From an uncultured Parabacteroides sp. (lineage in GTDB: Bacteria > Bacteroidota > Bacteroidia > Bacteroidales > Tannerellaceae), in assembly GCA_934718155.1 (NCBI GenBank), contig CAKUZF010000034.1, positions 1 through 28,539 on the forward strand: a DNA stretch of 28,539 nt, given 5' to 3'. The translations under genes and the position numbers were made by a program. Shown here piece by piece: positions 1 to 8,326 of the stretch; positions within the stretch are counted from its first letter, which is position 1; every line of letters begins with the position of its first letter. The notes below the pieces were generated by a model. The model saw only the letters and a program-made list of their open reading frames with translations. It was not told the DNA's origin and did no database searches.

Positions 1-1
1 G

Positions 2-75
2 CGGTGCGTACGGGACTCGAACCCGTGACCCCATGCGTGACAGGCATGTATTCTAACCAGCTGAACTAACGCACC
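2..75 (-). tRNA. tRNA-Asp (GTC)
   Basis: Reading the minus strand gives a complete cloverleaf. The acceptor stem GGTGCGT pairs with ACGCACC (plus-strand 69-75 and 3-9), the T-loop reads GGTTCGAGTCC, and the anticodon loop CTGTCAC carries anticodon GTC, which decodes Asp codons. The discriminator base is G at position 2. The 3' CCA is not encoded as far as the window shows. A Bacteroidetes-type promoter lies about 50 bases upstream on the same strand. Confidence 0.96.
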
Positions 76-124
76 AATTATTTTCTCAATCTGTTTTTAG
101 TAGCAATCTCTCTCGATTGCGGTG

Positions 125-155
125 CAAAGGTACGCATTATTTTTAAACCTGCAAT
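125..155 (-). promoter_or_regulatory. Promoter of tRNA-Asp
   Basis: On the minus strand there is a -7 box TACCTTTG (125-132) and an upstream ATTG (152-155), separated by 19 bases. This matches the Bacteroidetes primary sigma consensus (TTTG/TTG, about 19 bases, TAnnTTTG). A small inverted repeat GCAATC/GATTGC (103-108 and 115-120) would fold in the pre-tRNA leader. Confidence 0.7.
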
Positions 156-246
156 ACCTCGACGAAAAAAAACGCATTTTTCTCTATTTTTTTCTTCAAT
201 CCTCCTACTACTCCTATTTAATAATAGGGGAATCCACAAAATTGCG

Positions 247-254
247 TATATTTG
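247..254 (+). promoter_or_regulatory. Promoter -7 box for aminopeptidase P gene
   Basis: TATATTTG fits the Bacteroidetes TAnnTTTG -7 box exactly and lies 30 bases before the chosen ATG at 284. No clear TTTG element is visible 19-21 bases upstream. This placement supports starting the gene at 284 rather than further upstream, because the longer reading frame would be translated through the promoter. Confidence 0.5.
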
Positions 255-283
255 CCCGAAAGTTAACTACAATAATAAATGCG

Positions 284-2071
284 ATGGAAACGAACATACC
301 TCAGCGCATCGTAGCCCTTCGGGAGGCTATGCGCAAAAGACAGATAGATGCATACATCATCCCCAGCTCCGACCCTCACCTGAGCGAATATCCAGCTGAT
401 CGCTGGAAATCGAGAGCATGGATTTCCGGTTTCAATGGTTCGGCCGGCACAATCGTTGTGACTGCCGAGAAGGCAGGGCTATGGACCGACTCCCGTTATT
501 TCTTGCAAGCCGAAGCGCAGCTGGCGGGAAGCGGCATCGACCTTTTCAAGATGAAACTGCCAGAGACACCCTCCATCAACGAATTCTTATTGCAAACCCT
601 GCATGAGGGACAATGCGTAGGCGTGGACGGACAGTGCTACAGCGCCGAAGAGGCGCATAGCCTCGAAGCGCTTCTTGGCAAAAAAGGAATCCGGTTAGAC
701 AGCTCGTTCGATCTGCTGGAGGAAATCTGGAACGATCGGCCAGCCATCCCCTCCAACAAGATCTTCCGTATGCCAACCGAGCTTAGCGGCGCATCGGTGG
801 AGGAGAAACTGGACCAACTGAACGACCAGCTGCACCAAACCGGAGCAGACTGCTTGATCTTGGGGGCATTAGACGAGGTGGCCTGGACATTCAACATCCG
901 CGGAACAGACGTGACCTATAACCCCGTGGCCGTGGCTTATGGCTTTATCTCCGAGGAGGAGAGCGTGCTCTTCATCCAGCCCGACAAGCTGACCCAAGAG
1001 ACGGCCGAGGCGTTGAAGAAAGAGGGCGTTGTCTTAGCCGACTACTCTCGCATAGGCTATTACCTGAATCACCTGCCCGCCGGGAAACGGGTGTTCGTTG
1101 ATAGGAGTAAGACCAATGTCGCGCTCTACAACGCCATCCCCTGCAATTGCGTGATCGTTGAGGGCATCTCGCCGGCCAATCAGCTGAAGAGCGTAAAGAA
1201 CGAGACCGAGATAAAGGGATACCGCAACGCCATGGTGAAAGACGGCATCGCACTGACCAAGTTCTTCCGCTGGTTGGAGCTGCAGCTGGCAGCAGGCGAG
1301 AAGGTCACGGAGATCAGTGCGGCCAACAAACTGACAGCCCTGCGCGCGGAGCAGCCTCAATACATCATGGACAGCTTTGCCACCATCTGCGGCTACGCTG
1401 ATCACGGAGCGATCGTGCACTACTCCGCTACGCCCGAGACCGACGTGGAGATTCGCCCGGAGAACTTCTTGCTGATCGACTCGGGAGCGCAATACCTGGA
1501 CGGAACGACCGACATCACCCGCACCATCGCATTGGGCGAACCGACCGAACAGATGAAGAAAGACTATACCCGTGTGCTGAAAGGAACCATCAGCTTAGCG
1601 AAATGTAAATTCCCCGCCGGCACACGAGGCTCGCAGATCGACATCCTGGCTCGCAAGGCCCTATGGGACGCTGGCATCAACTACCTGCACGGCACAGGAC
1701 ACGGCATAGGCCACTGCCTGAATGTGCACGAAGGCCCACAGAGCATCCGTATGGAAGAGAACCCCGTGACACTGAAGGCGGGCATGGTGATGAGCGACGA
1801 GCCCGCGATGTATCGCACGGGCGAGTATGGCATTCGCACGGAGAACATGATCATGGTGCGCCCGGATAGCCAGACAGAGTTTGGCGAGTTCTTAGGCTTC
1901 GACACCTTGACGCTCTGCCCCATCGACACGAAGCCGATCATCACCTCCATGCTCTCTATGCGCGAGCATGCTTGGCTGAACAAGTATCACCAGCATGTCT
2001 ACGAAACGCTCAGCCCACACCTCAACGCCGAGGAGCAGGCTTGGCTGCGCGAGAAGACCGCTGAGATTTAA
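284..2071 (+). CDS. pepP: Xaa-Pro aminopeptidase (aminopeptidase P, M24B)
   Basis: This is a 595-residue metallopeptidase that removes an N-terminal residue preceding proline, probably in the cytosol because no signal peptide is seen. The first two thirds hold the creatinase-like N-terminal domains (PSSDPHLSEY, FNGSAGT, WTDSRYF). The C-terminal pita-bread domain carries the dinuclear metal ligands: Asp399 and Asp410 in DSGAQYLDGTTD, the histidine motif GTGHGIGH near residue 470, and the two glutamates in SDEPAMY and GIRTENM. The length fits the long, roughly 600-residue M24B enzymes usual in Bacteroidetes. The frame is open 54 codons further upstream, but that part reads FFLQSSYYSYLII-like sequence and overlaps the promoter, so ATG 284 (METNIPQR) was chosen. 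The three downstream genes run in the same direction. Confidence 0.93.
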   Translation: METNIPQRIVALREAMRKRQIDAYIIPSSDPHLSEYPADRWKSRAWISGFNGSAGTIVVTAEKAGLWTDSRYFLQAEAQLAGSGIDLFKMKLPETPSINEFLLQTLHEGQCVGVDGQCYSAEEAHSLEALLGKKGIRLDSSFDLLEEIWNDRPAIPSNKIFRMPTELSGASVEEKLDQLNDQLHQTGADCLILGALDEVAWTFNIRGTDVTYNPVAVAYGFISEEESVLFIQPDKLTQETAEALKKEGVVLADYSRIGYYLNHLPAGKRVFVDRSKTNVALYNAIPCNCVIVEGISPANQLKSVKNETEIKGYRNAMVKDGIALTKFFRWLELQLAAGEKVTEISAANKLTALRAEQPQYIMDSFATICGYADHGAIVHYSATPETDVEIRPENFLLIDSGAQYLDGTTDITRTIALGEPTEQMKKDYTRVLKGTISLAKCKFPAGTRGSQIDILARKALWDAGINYLHGTGHGIGHCLNVHEGPQSIRMEENPVTLKAGMVMSDEPAMYRTGEYGIRTENMIMVRPDSQTEFGEFLGFDTLTLCPIDTKPIITSMLSMREHAWLNKYHQHVYETLSPHLNAEEQAWLREKTAEI

Positions 2072-2107
2072 TAAACAAACAGAAAGACTTAATCATAAAA
2101 TCAAATT

Positions 2108-2629
2108 ATGGCATTAATTAAATCAGTAAGAGGATTTACCCCAAAGATTGGGAAGAACACATTTTTAGCAGATAACGCAACGATCATTGGCGACACGGAG
2201 ATCGGCGAGGGCTGCAGCATCTGGTTCGGCACGATTTTGCGTGGCGACGTGAACTCCATCCGAGTAGGCAATGGCGTGAACATCCAAGATGGCTCCGTAC
2301 TGCATACGTTATATGAGAAATCGACCATCGAGATTGGCAACGACGTGTCGATCGGACACAACGTGACTATTCACGGCGCAAAGATTTGCGATGGCGCCTT
2401 GGTGGGCATGGGCTCTGTCGTGATGGATCACGCCGTAATTGGCGAAGGGGCCATTGTGGCCGCAGGCTCCGTGGTGCTGAGCAAAACCATCGTAGAGCCG
2501 GGCAGCATCTACGCGGGCGTTCCCGCCAAATTCGTCAAGAAGGTAGATCCGGAGCAGTCGAAAGAGATCAACCAAAAGATCGCTCGCAACTACCATATGT
2601 ATTCATCTTGGTACACGGAAGAAGAATAA
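2108..2629 (+). CDS. Gamma-carbonic-anhydrase-like hexapeptide-repeat protein
   Basis: The 173 residues form a left-handed beta-helix of hexapeptide repeats (for example IGDTEIGEGCSIW, IGNDVSIGHNVTIHG, VIGEGAIVAAGSVV) with a short C-terminal helix. This is the YrdA/PaaY/gamma-carbonic anhydrase family, which forms trimers. The three zinc-binding histidines expected at subunit interfaces are present as His66, His84 and His89 (GHNVTIH). The acidic proton-shuttle loop of the archaeal enzyme Cam is not obvious, so enzymatic carbonic anhydrase activity is uncertain. It lies 36 bases after the aminopeptidase P gene. Its leader shares the AATCATAAA motif seen before the next two genes, and no Shine-Dalgarno sequence is visible. 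Confidence 0.9.
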   Translation: MALIKSVRGFTPKIGKNTFLADNATIIGDTEIGEGCSIWFGTILRGDVNSIRVGNGVNIQDGSVLHTLYEKSTIEIGNDVSIGHNVTIHGAKICDGALVGMGSVVMDHAVIGEGAIVAAGSVVLSKTIVEPGSIYAGVPAKFVKKVDPEQSKEINQKIARNYHMYSSWYTEEE

Positions 2630-2663
2630 ATCATCGTATTTCAATTAAATCATAAATCCATCC

Positions 2664-4205
2664 ATGAACTCTAAACATCTTCTCGGTGTGATCGCAGCGG
2701 CTACGTTGCTGCTCTCCCACGTCTCCTGCAAGCAGGAGTCTAAAGCCCCGCGTATCGGTATAGCCGGTATCGCCATCGAGTGTAGTACCTTCTCTCCTGC
2801 CGTCTCCGACGAGGCCTCCTTCCGGGTGCGCAAGGGCGACGACGTGTTGAAGGGATATCCCTTCTTGGCCCCCGACTCCACCTTGCGCAAAAAGGCGGAA
2901 TGGCTCCCGGCCATGGTCAGCAGCGCGACCCCGGGTGGCATCGTAACGAAAGAGGCCTACGAGTCGCTAACAAAACAGACGCTCGACCTCTTGAAGCAGA
3001 ACGCTCCCTACGACGCGTTGTTCCTTGACATTCACGGCGCAATGAGCGTGCAAGGGCTGGACGACCCCGAGGCCGACTTCATCAACCGGGTGCGTGCGGT
3101 GATTGGCGACAAGGCCATCATCTCGACCTGTATGGACCTGCATGGCAACCCCAGCGAGGAACTGACCCGCAAGTCGGACCTGATCACCTGCTACCGCATG
3201 GCTCCTCACGAGGATTCGATGGACTCTAAGCGCAGAGCCGTGGCCAACCTGATTGAGCGCATCGAGAAGGGTTTGGGCAAGCCGGCCTATAAGGCATGGG
3301 TGAATGTGCCCATCTTGCTGCCGGGCGAGAAGACCTCGACCCGTGTGGAACCGGGCAAGTCGCTCTATGCGAAAGTGGCTCCCGAAGCCGACAAACCGGG
3401 TGTGGCCGACGCCGCGATCTGGATTGGCTACGCATGGGCGGACGAGCCTCGCAACCATGGCACCGTGATCGTCACTGGCGACGACAAGAAGCAGGTGGAG
3501 GAATCGGCTCGCTACTTGGCAAAGAGCTTCTGGGATGTGCGCAAGCAGTTTGAGTTTGTAGCACCAACCGATGAGCTGGAGGTCTGCTTGGCTGCCGCAT
3601 TGAAGAGCGACAAGAAGCCCTTCTTCATCAGCGACATGGGCGACAACCCTACAGCGGGTGGCGCAGGCGACGTGACCTGGACACTCACCGAGCTGAGCAA
3701 ACACAAGGAGTTCAAGAAGGCCAACGGCCCTTCGCTGGTGTATGCCTCTATCCCCGGTCCGGAGGTGGTGAAGCAAGCGTTTGAAGTGGGCGTAGGCAAG
3801 GAGATTAGCGGCGAGGTGGGCGGCAAGGTAGACTTCCGCTATGCGCCTCCTTTCCCCTTGAAAGGCAAGGTGATCGCACTCGGCGACAAGAACCCCAACA
3901 ATCGGGAGGCTGTTGTTCAGATGGGCAGCATGAAGGTGATCGTCACCGAGAAGCGCCGTGGTTATCACGAGGCATCAAGCCTGGAGGCCTTAGGCATCAA
4001 GCCGGCGGAAACCGACATCATCGTCGTAAAGCTGGGTTACCTGACGAAGGGCCTCTACGATGTGCGCGGCGACTGGATGATGGCACTGACGCGCGGCGGC
4101 GTGGATCAAGACTTGCTGAAGCTGACCTACAACCGCATCGACCGACCGATGTTCCCCTTCGATCCCGACATGGAGGAGCCAGACTGGAAGGTGGAAATAT
4201 TATAA
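2664..4205 (+). CDS. M81 family metallopeptidase (MlrC-like), predicted exported lipoprotein
   Basis: The 513 residues match the M81/MlrC family, named after microcystinase C, which hydrolyses linearised microcystin; the physiological substrate in Bacteroidales is unknown. An N-terminal hydrophobic segment ends at Cys22 (LLLSHVSC), suggesting lipidation, although His at -3 makes the lipobox atypical. The family opening motif appears as IAGIAIECSTFSP near residues 33-45 (often HETNTFSP elsewhere). DIHGAM sits at 122. The probable zinc site is Asp158-x-His160 (DLHGN) plus His182 (MAPHED); the 2- and 22-residue spacing agrees with the zinc ligands recalled for MlrC. The C-terminal MlrC_C domain follows, with SDMGDNPTAGGAGD. 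The gene sits between two other peptidase-related genes on the same strand. Confidence 0.85.
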   Translation: MNSKHLLGVIAAATLLLSHVSCKQESKAPRIGIAGIAIECSTFSPAVSDEASFRVRKGDDVLKGYPFLAPDSTLRKKAEWLPAMVSSATPGGIVTKEAYESLTKQTLDLLKQNAPYDALFLDIHGAMSVQGLDDPEADFINRVRAVIGDKAIISTCMDLHGNPSEELTRKSDLITCYRMAPHEDSMDSKRRAVANLIERIEKGLGKPAYKAWVNVPILLPGEKTSTRVEPGKSLYAKVAPEADKPGVADAAIWIGYAWADEPRNHGTVIVTGDDKKQVEESARYLAKSFWDVRKQFEFVAPTDELEVCLAAALKSDKKPFFISDMGDNPTAGGAGDVTWTLTELSKHKEFKKANGPSLVYASIPGPEVVKQAFEVGVGKEISGEVGGKVDFRYAPPFPLKGKVIALGDKNPNNREAVVQMGSMKVIVTEKRRGYHEASSLEALGIKPAETDIIVVKLGYLTKGLYDVRGDWMMALTRGGVDQDLLKLTYNRIDRPMFPFDPDMEEPDWKVEIL

Positions 4206-4246
4206 ATCTTCAATTATTAATCATAAATCGTAAATCGTAAACAGAA

Positions 4247-5644
4247 ATGAAAAACCTCTCACTAATCGCCGCCCTCTCGTTAGGACTGGCGTTTACCGCA
4301 CACGCTCAACAGCCTGGAGGCATCTCTCCGCAGCAATTGCAACAGATCAAGCAGGCCTACCAAGGCACGCCTGCCGACAAGGCCATTCGCAATGCCATCA
4401 CCAACAACGACATCAACAAGTTGGCGATCAACAGCGAAAGCTTCAACAACCTGGACACGCACTTCTCCGACAAAGTGGAGAGCAAAGGCATCACCAACCA
4501 ACGCTCGTCGGGCCGCTGCTGGCTCTTCACGGGACTGAACGTTTTGCGCGCCCGCATGATCGCGAAATACGACATGGGCGAGTTTCAATTCTCGCAAAAC
4601 TACAACTACTTCTGGGATCAGCTGGAGAAATCGAACCTCTTCCTGCAAGGCATCATCGACACGCGCGAGAAGCCGCAAGACGACAAGATGGTTGAATGGC
4701 TGTTTAAGCATCCGCTGGGCGACGGCGGCCAATACACAGGCATCGCCGACCTGCTGATGAAGTATGGTGTAGTGCCTTCCGACGTGATGGTTGAGACCAA
4801 CAGCAGCAACAACACAGGCCGCATGTCGAACCTGATCAACTTGAAGCTGAAAGAGTTCGGCTTGGAGCTGCGCGACATGGCAGCCAAGAAGAGCAGCACG
4901 GCGAACTTAGAGAAGCGCAAGACGGAGATGCTGGGCACGGTCTATCGCATGCTGGTATTGAACCTGGGCGAGCCCCCCACGAAGTTCACTTGGACACGCA
5001 AAGACGCCAAGGGCAACCCGGTGGAGACGAAAGAATACACCCCGCAGTCTTTCTATGAGGAGTATGTTGGCGACGACCTGAAGGGCAACTACGTGATGTT
5101 GATGAACGATCCGAGCCGCGAATACTATAAACTGTATGAGATTGACTACGACCGCCACGTGTACGACGGCTATAACTGGACCTACGTGAACCTGCCGATC
5201 GAAGACATCAAGCAAATGGCCATCGCCTCAATCAAAGACAACTCGATGATGTATTTCTCTTGCGACGTGGGCAAGTTCTTAGACCGCGAGCGTGGCATCC
5301 TCGACGTGAACTATATGGACTATGGCTCACTGATGGGCACAAGCTTCGGTATGGACAAGAAGCAGCGCATCCAGACCTTCGCCAGCGGTTCTTCGCACGC
5401 CATGACGCTGATGGCTGTCGACATCGACCAGGCTACAGGCAAGACCAAGAAATGGATGGTAGAGAACAGCTGGGGGCCAGGAGCAAACGGTGGCCACCTG
5501 ATCATGACCGACGAATGGTTTAACGAGTACATGTTCCGCTTGGTTGTAAACAAGAAGTACATCACCGACAAGGTGAAGAGCATCCTGCAGCAAAAGCCCG
5601 TGCGCTTGCCGGCTTGGGACCCGATGTTCGCCGATGAGGATTAA
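4247..5644 (+). CDS. Secreted C1 cysteine aminopeptidase, bleomycin hydrolase/PepC type
   Basis: This is a 465-residue papain-fold (C1B) protein with a typical Sec signal peptide (residues 1-20, cleavage after AHA), so it acts in the periplasm or is surface-exposed, unlike cytosolic PepC. The catalytic elements are all visible: the oxyanion Gln in NQRSSGRCWLF with nucleophile Cys91, His384 in GSSHAMTLMAVD, and Asn407 in VENSWG. Family enzymes remove N-terminal residues from peptides and often self-process at the C-terminus; both are family knowledge, not seen here. The leader (4206-4246) holds short TAAATCG repeats and no Shine-Dalgarno. A hairpin at 5677-5719 probably ends transcription. Confidence 0.9.
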   Translation: MKNLSLIAALSLGLAFTAHAQQPGGISPQQLQQIKQAYQGTPADKAIRNAITNNDINKLAINSESFNNLDTHFSDKVESKGITNQRSSGRCWLFTGLNVLRARMIAKYDMGEFQFSQNYNYFWDQLEKSNLFLQGIIDTREKPQDDKMVEWLFKHPLGDGGQYTGIADLLMKYGVVPSDVMVETNSSNNTGRMSNLINLKLKEFGLELRDMAAKKSSTANLEKRKTEMLGTVYRMLVLNLGEPPTKFTWTRKDAKGNPVETKEYTPQSFYEEYVGDDLKGNYVMLMNDPSREYYKLYEIDYDRHVYDGYNWTYVNLPIEDIKQMAIASIKDNSMMYFSCDVGKFLDRERGILDVNYMDYGSLMGTSFGMDKKQRIQTFASGSSHAMTLMAVDIDQATGKTKKWMVENSWGPGANGGHLIMTDEWFNEYMFRLVVNKKYITDKVKSILQQKPVRLPAWDPMFADED

Positions 5645-5676
5645 TCCGCTCTTATCCATAGGATAACAACTTTTTC

Positions 5677-5719
5677 ACGCCCGAAGGGAACTGCGCTTCT
5701 GCAACTTCTCTTCGGGTGT
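5677..5719 (+). terminator. Probable terminator hairpin after the C1 peptidase gene
   Basis: ACGCCCGAAG (5677-5686) pairs over ten positions with CTTCGGGTGT (5710-5719), including one G-T wobble, with a 23-base loop. Only a weak T-rich tract (TTGTTTAC) follows. The 3' arm abuts the TTTG -33 element of the next promoter, so termination and initiation signals are packed together. Confidence 0.5.
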
Positions 5720-5748
5720 TTGTTTACTACGAAATTTGATTATCTTTG
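5719..5748 (+). promoter_or_regulatory. Promoter of the SIMPL-domain gene
   Basis: TTTG (5719-5722) is followed after 18 bases by TATCTTTG (5741-5748), an exact TAnnTTTG -7 box. A TTG inside the -7 box opens the frame of the following gene but cannot be its start codon, because it lies in the promoter. Confidence 0.7.
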
Positions 5749-5778
5749 CGACATCCATTAATAAGAAAGGAGAGACGA

Positions 5779-6483
5779 ATGATGAATGGCAGAAAATGGG
5801 AGGCGGCGCTAATTGCCGCAGGCTTATTCCTCTTAGGAATGCAAATCAGAGAAGGTATCAACGATTACTCCGACAAAGACCGGATAGTAACCGTTAAAGG
5901 ATTGGCTGAACGTGAGGTGGTAGCCAACAAGGTGGTTTGGCCCTTGCTCTATAAAGACATCGGCAACGACTTGGCGACTCTTTACGACAACATGAACAAG
6001 AAGAGCAAAGCGATCGTTGCTTTCTTGAAAGAGAAAGGCATCTCCGACAACGAGATCAGCATCGCGCCTCCAGAGGTGATCGACATGGAAGCGGAGCGCT
6101 ACAACAGCAACAACGTCACCTATCGCTACAACGCGACCTCGGTGATCACCGTGACGTCCAGCCAAGTGGATAAGGTGCGAGCCTTGATGAGCGAACAGGC
6201 CGAATTGCTGAAGCAGGGCATCGCCATCGTGGGCGGCGACTATCGGTTCAACGTAAACTATGAGTTCACCAACCTGAACGAGATCAAGCCAGCCATGATC
6301 GAAGAGGCCACGCGCAACGCCCGAACAGCCGCCGAGAAGTTCGCCAAGGACAGCGACAGCCGCTTAGGCAAGATTCGCAATGCCTCGCAAGGCCAGTTCT
6401 CCATCACAAACCGCGACGAGAACACGCCCTACATCAAGACGGTGCGGGTGGTAACTACCGTGAATTATTACCTGAAGCGATAA
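5779..6483 (+). CDS. SIMPL-domain (DUF541) membrane-anchored protein
   Basis: This 234-residue protein has an N-terminal hydrophobic anchor (about residues 7-24, WEAALIAAGLFLLGMQI) followed by a SIMPL/DUF541 domain beginning at VTVKGLAEREV. The family occurs in periplasmic or envelope proteins of unknown biochemical function, some linked to oxidative stress or immune signalling. The start was set at ATG 5779 because an unusually good Shine-Dalgarno (AAGGAG, 5767-5772) precedes it by six bases; ATG 5782 is an alternative. The frame continues upstream to a TTG inside the promoter -7 box, which is rejected. The pseudouridine synthase gene starts ten bases after the stop, so the two probably form an operon. 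Confidence 0.85.
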   Translation: MMNGRKWEAALIAAGLFLLGMQIREGINDYSDKDRIVTVKGLAEREVVANKVVWPLLYKDIGNDLATLYDNMNKKSKAIVAFLKEKGISDNEISIAPPEVIDMEAERYNSNNVTYRYNATSVITVTSSQVDKVRALMSEQAELLKQGIAIVGGDYRFNVNYEFTNLNEIKPAMIEEATRNARTAAEKFAKDSDSRLGKIRNASQGQFSITNRDENTPYIKTVRVVTTVNYYLKR

Positions 6484-6493
6484 GTACCGACCC

Positions 6494-8128
6494 ATGTGTA
6501 ACGACGAGCGCATACATAGGTTCCAAACCCCGGTGGAAGGCATCGCCCTACCCGAACGTTTCACCTATCCGTTTCATTACAAGCCGCATCCACTCTGCGA
6601 ACTGGCGGCAGCCGAGGTGCAACACTACCTGGGCGAACAACACGCCTGGAGAGAGGAATTGCAGCGAGGGAAGATGTTCGGTGTGCTCGTCGTCGAAGAC
6701 GAAGCGGGCCAAGTGGGCTATTTGGCCGCCTACTCGGGCAACCTGGCGGGCGGCAACCAATGGCCCTTCTTCGTGCCTCCCATCTACGACCTTCTGCATC
6801 CGGGCAGCTATTTCCCGGCTGAAGAGCAGCGCATCTCGGCCATCAATCACGAGATTGCCCGCCTAAAGGAGGCACCTCGCTACGCTCTACTCAGCCAAAC
6901 AGCCAAGCGGTGCGAAAGCCAAGCGAAAGCCGAACTGACGCAGGCAAAGGAGACGCTGAAGGCAGAGAAAATGCGACGAGAAGCCTTGCGCCAAACGGGG
7001 ATAGACACAGAAACCGCCACCGCCCTGATCAAAGAGAGCCAGTTTCAGAAAGCGGAATACAAACGGCTGGAGCGCAGATGGCAAGCCCAAATCGAAGAGG
7101 CCAACCAAGCGTTATCGGCCTACGAGGCTCGGATCGCCGCCATGAAACAGGAGCGTAAGCAACGCTCCGCCGCCCTACAGCAATGGCTCTTCAACCAATA
7201 TAAGGTGCTCAACGCCAAAGGGGAGCGCAAGCCGCTCACCGAGATCTTCGCTCCTACTCCACAAGGCACGCCTCCCGCAGGAGCGGGCGAGTGCGCCGCA
7301 CCGAAGCTCTTGCAATATGCCTACCTACACCACTTGCGGCCCCGTTGCATGGCCGAATTCTGGTGGGGCGACTCACCGAAGCAAGAGATTCGCCAGCATG
7401 GCAACTATTACCCGGCTTGCAAAGGGAAATGCGCTCCCATCTTAGCGCATATGCTGCAAGGACTGCTCGTCGATCCCAATCCGCTCCACGCCGCTGCCCA
7501 CGAAGCGGAAGAATTGGAAATTGTGTATGAGGACGAATGGCTCTTGGTGGTCAACAAACCGGCAGGAATGCTCTCCGTGCCCGGCAAGGAGGCTGTGGGC
7601 TCCATGGCTTCGCTGTTGCGCAGCCGCTATCCCGAAGCAGAGGGGCCGATGATCATACATCGCTTAGACATGGCCACCTCGGGACTGCTTTTGGTCGCAA
7701 AACGGAAGGAGATTCATCAACAACTGCAAGCGCAGTTCCATCATCGCACCATTCGCAAGCGATACATCGCCCTCTTGGAGGGAACGGTCGCCTCCGAACG
7801 AGGCACGCTCTCGCTCCCTTTACTGCCCGACTTTCAGGATCGCCCTCGCCAACGAGTAGATCATGAGCTGGGCAAACCGGCCCTGACCGACTATGAGGTG
7901 TTAAGTCGGCAGGGAGGTCGCACACGCATCGCATTCTATCCCCACACAGGCAGGACACATCAATTGCGCGTGCATGCGGCGCATCCCGAAGGGCTGGGCT
8001 GCCCCATCGTGGGCGACACGCTTTACGGCCATCCCGCCGATCGGCTCTACCTCCATGCCGAAAGCCTCGCCTTCACCCATCCCGCCACAGGGCAAAGGAT
8101 GGAAATCTCATGTGCGACACCGTTCTAA
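6494..8128 (+). CDS. Long RluA-family RNA pseudouridine synthase
   Basis: The 544-residue protein has an RluA-type pseudouridine synthase domain from about residue 335 to the end. Its catalytic motif is HRLDMATSG with Asp392 as the expected catalytic residue, followed by KRYIALLEG and the substrate-side GRTHQLRVH. The first 330 residues form the extra region typical of one RluA subfamily: an opening globular part (GKMFGVLVVED, FFVPPIYDLL), a charged coiled coil (about 115-240, rich in Lys, Glu, Gln and Arg), and a conserved link with GAGECAAPKLLQ and YYPACKGKCAPIL. The RNA target cannot be read from sequence. The final bases run directly into the first unit of a 22-base tandem repeat array. 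Confidence 0.9.
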   Translation: MCNDERIHRFQTPVEGIALPERFTYPFHYKPHPLCELAAAEVQHYLGEQHAWREELQRGKMFGVLVVEDEAGQVGYLAAYSGNLAGGNQWPFFVPPIYDLLHPGSYFPAEEQRISAINHEIARLKEAPRYALLSQTAKRCESQAKAELTQAKETLKAEKMRREALRQTGIDTETATALIKESQFQKAEYKRLERRWQAQIEEANQALSAYEARIAAMKQERKQRSAALQQWLFNQYKVLNAKGERKPLTEIFAPTPQGTPPAGAGECAAPKLLQYAYLHHLRPRCMAEFWWGDSPKQEIRQHGNYYPACKGKCAPILAHMLQGLLVDPNPLHAAAHEAEELEIVYEDEWLLVVNKPAGMLSVPGKEAVGSMASLLRSRYPEAEGPMIIHRLDMATSGLLLVAKRKEIHQQLQAQFHHRTIRKRYIALLEGTVASERGTLSLPLLPDFQDRPRQRVDHELGKPALTDYEVLSRQGGRTRIAFYPHTGRTHQLRVHAAHPEGLGCPIVGDTLYGHPADRLYLHAESLAFTHPATGQRMEISCATPF

Positions 8129-8256
8129 AACGACGGCCGTCGGCATAAAAAACCACGGGCAACGCTTGAAAAAACGACGGGCAACGAAATAAAAAACCAC
8201 GGGCAACGAAATTTACAACGACGGGCAACAAAATTTAGAGCGACGGGCAACAAAAT
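8125..8256. repeat. Tandem array, six 22-base units
   Basis: Units start at 8125, 8147, 8169, 8191, 8213 and 8235, each exactly 22 bases. The shared core is (C/G)ACGGGCAAC followed by (G/A)AAAT in the later units, and A-rich 5' parts precede it. Unit 1 is the most diverged; it contains the palindrome CGACGGCCGTCG (8131-8142) and overlaps the stop codon of the pseudouridine synthase gene. There are no unique spacers, so it is not a CRISPR. The array lies between converging genes. Tandem 22-23 base arrays of similar design are known in Porphyromonas (BrickBuilt-type elements), but relatedness is only a suggestion. Confidence 0.9.
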
Positions 8257-8326
8257 TTCAGGAGATCGGCATCCTCCATCTGTCGCATTAGCTCCTGCCT
8301 AAATCCACACAGAGAGCCAACAGCTA

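Noticed and set aside
2967..3968. 333-codon minus-strand frame opposite the M81 gene
   Set aside because: Antisense to a gene with intact family motifs; no promoter on that strand.
5746..5781. TTG start for the SIMPL-domain gene at 5746
   Set aside because: The TTG is part of the promoter -7 box TATCTTTG; ATG 5779 has a good Shine-Dalgarno.
8125..8256. CRISPR array
   Set aside because: The 22-base units adjoin directly with no unique spacers, and no cas gene is present.
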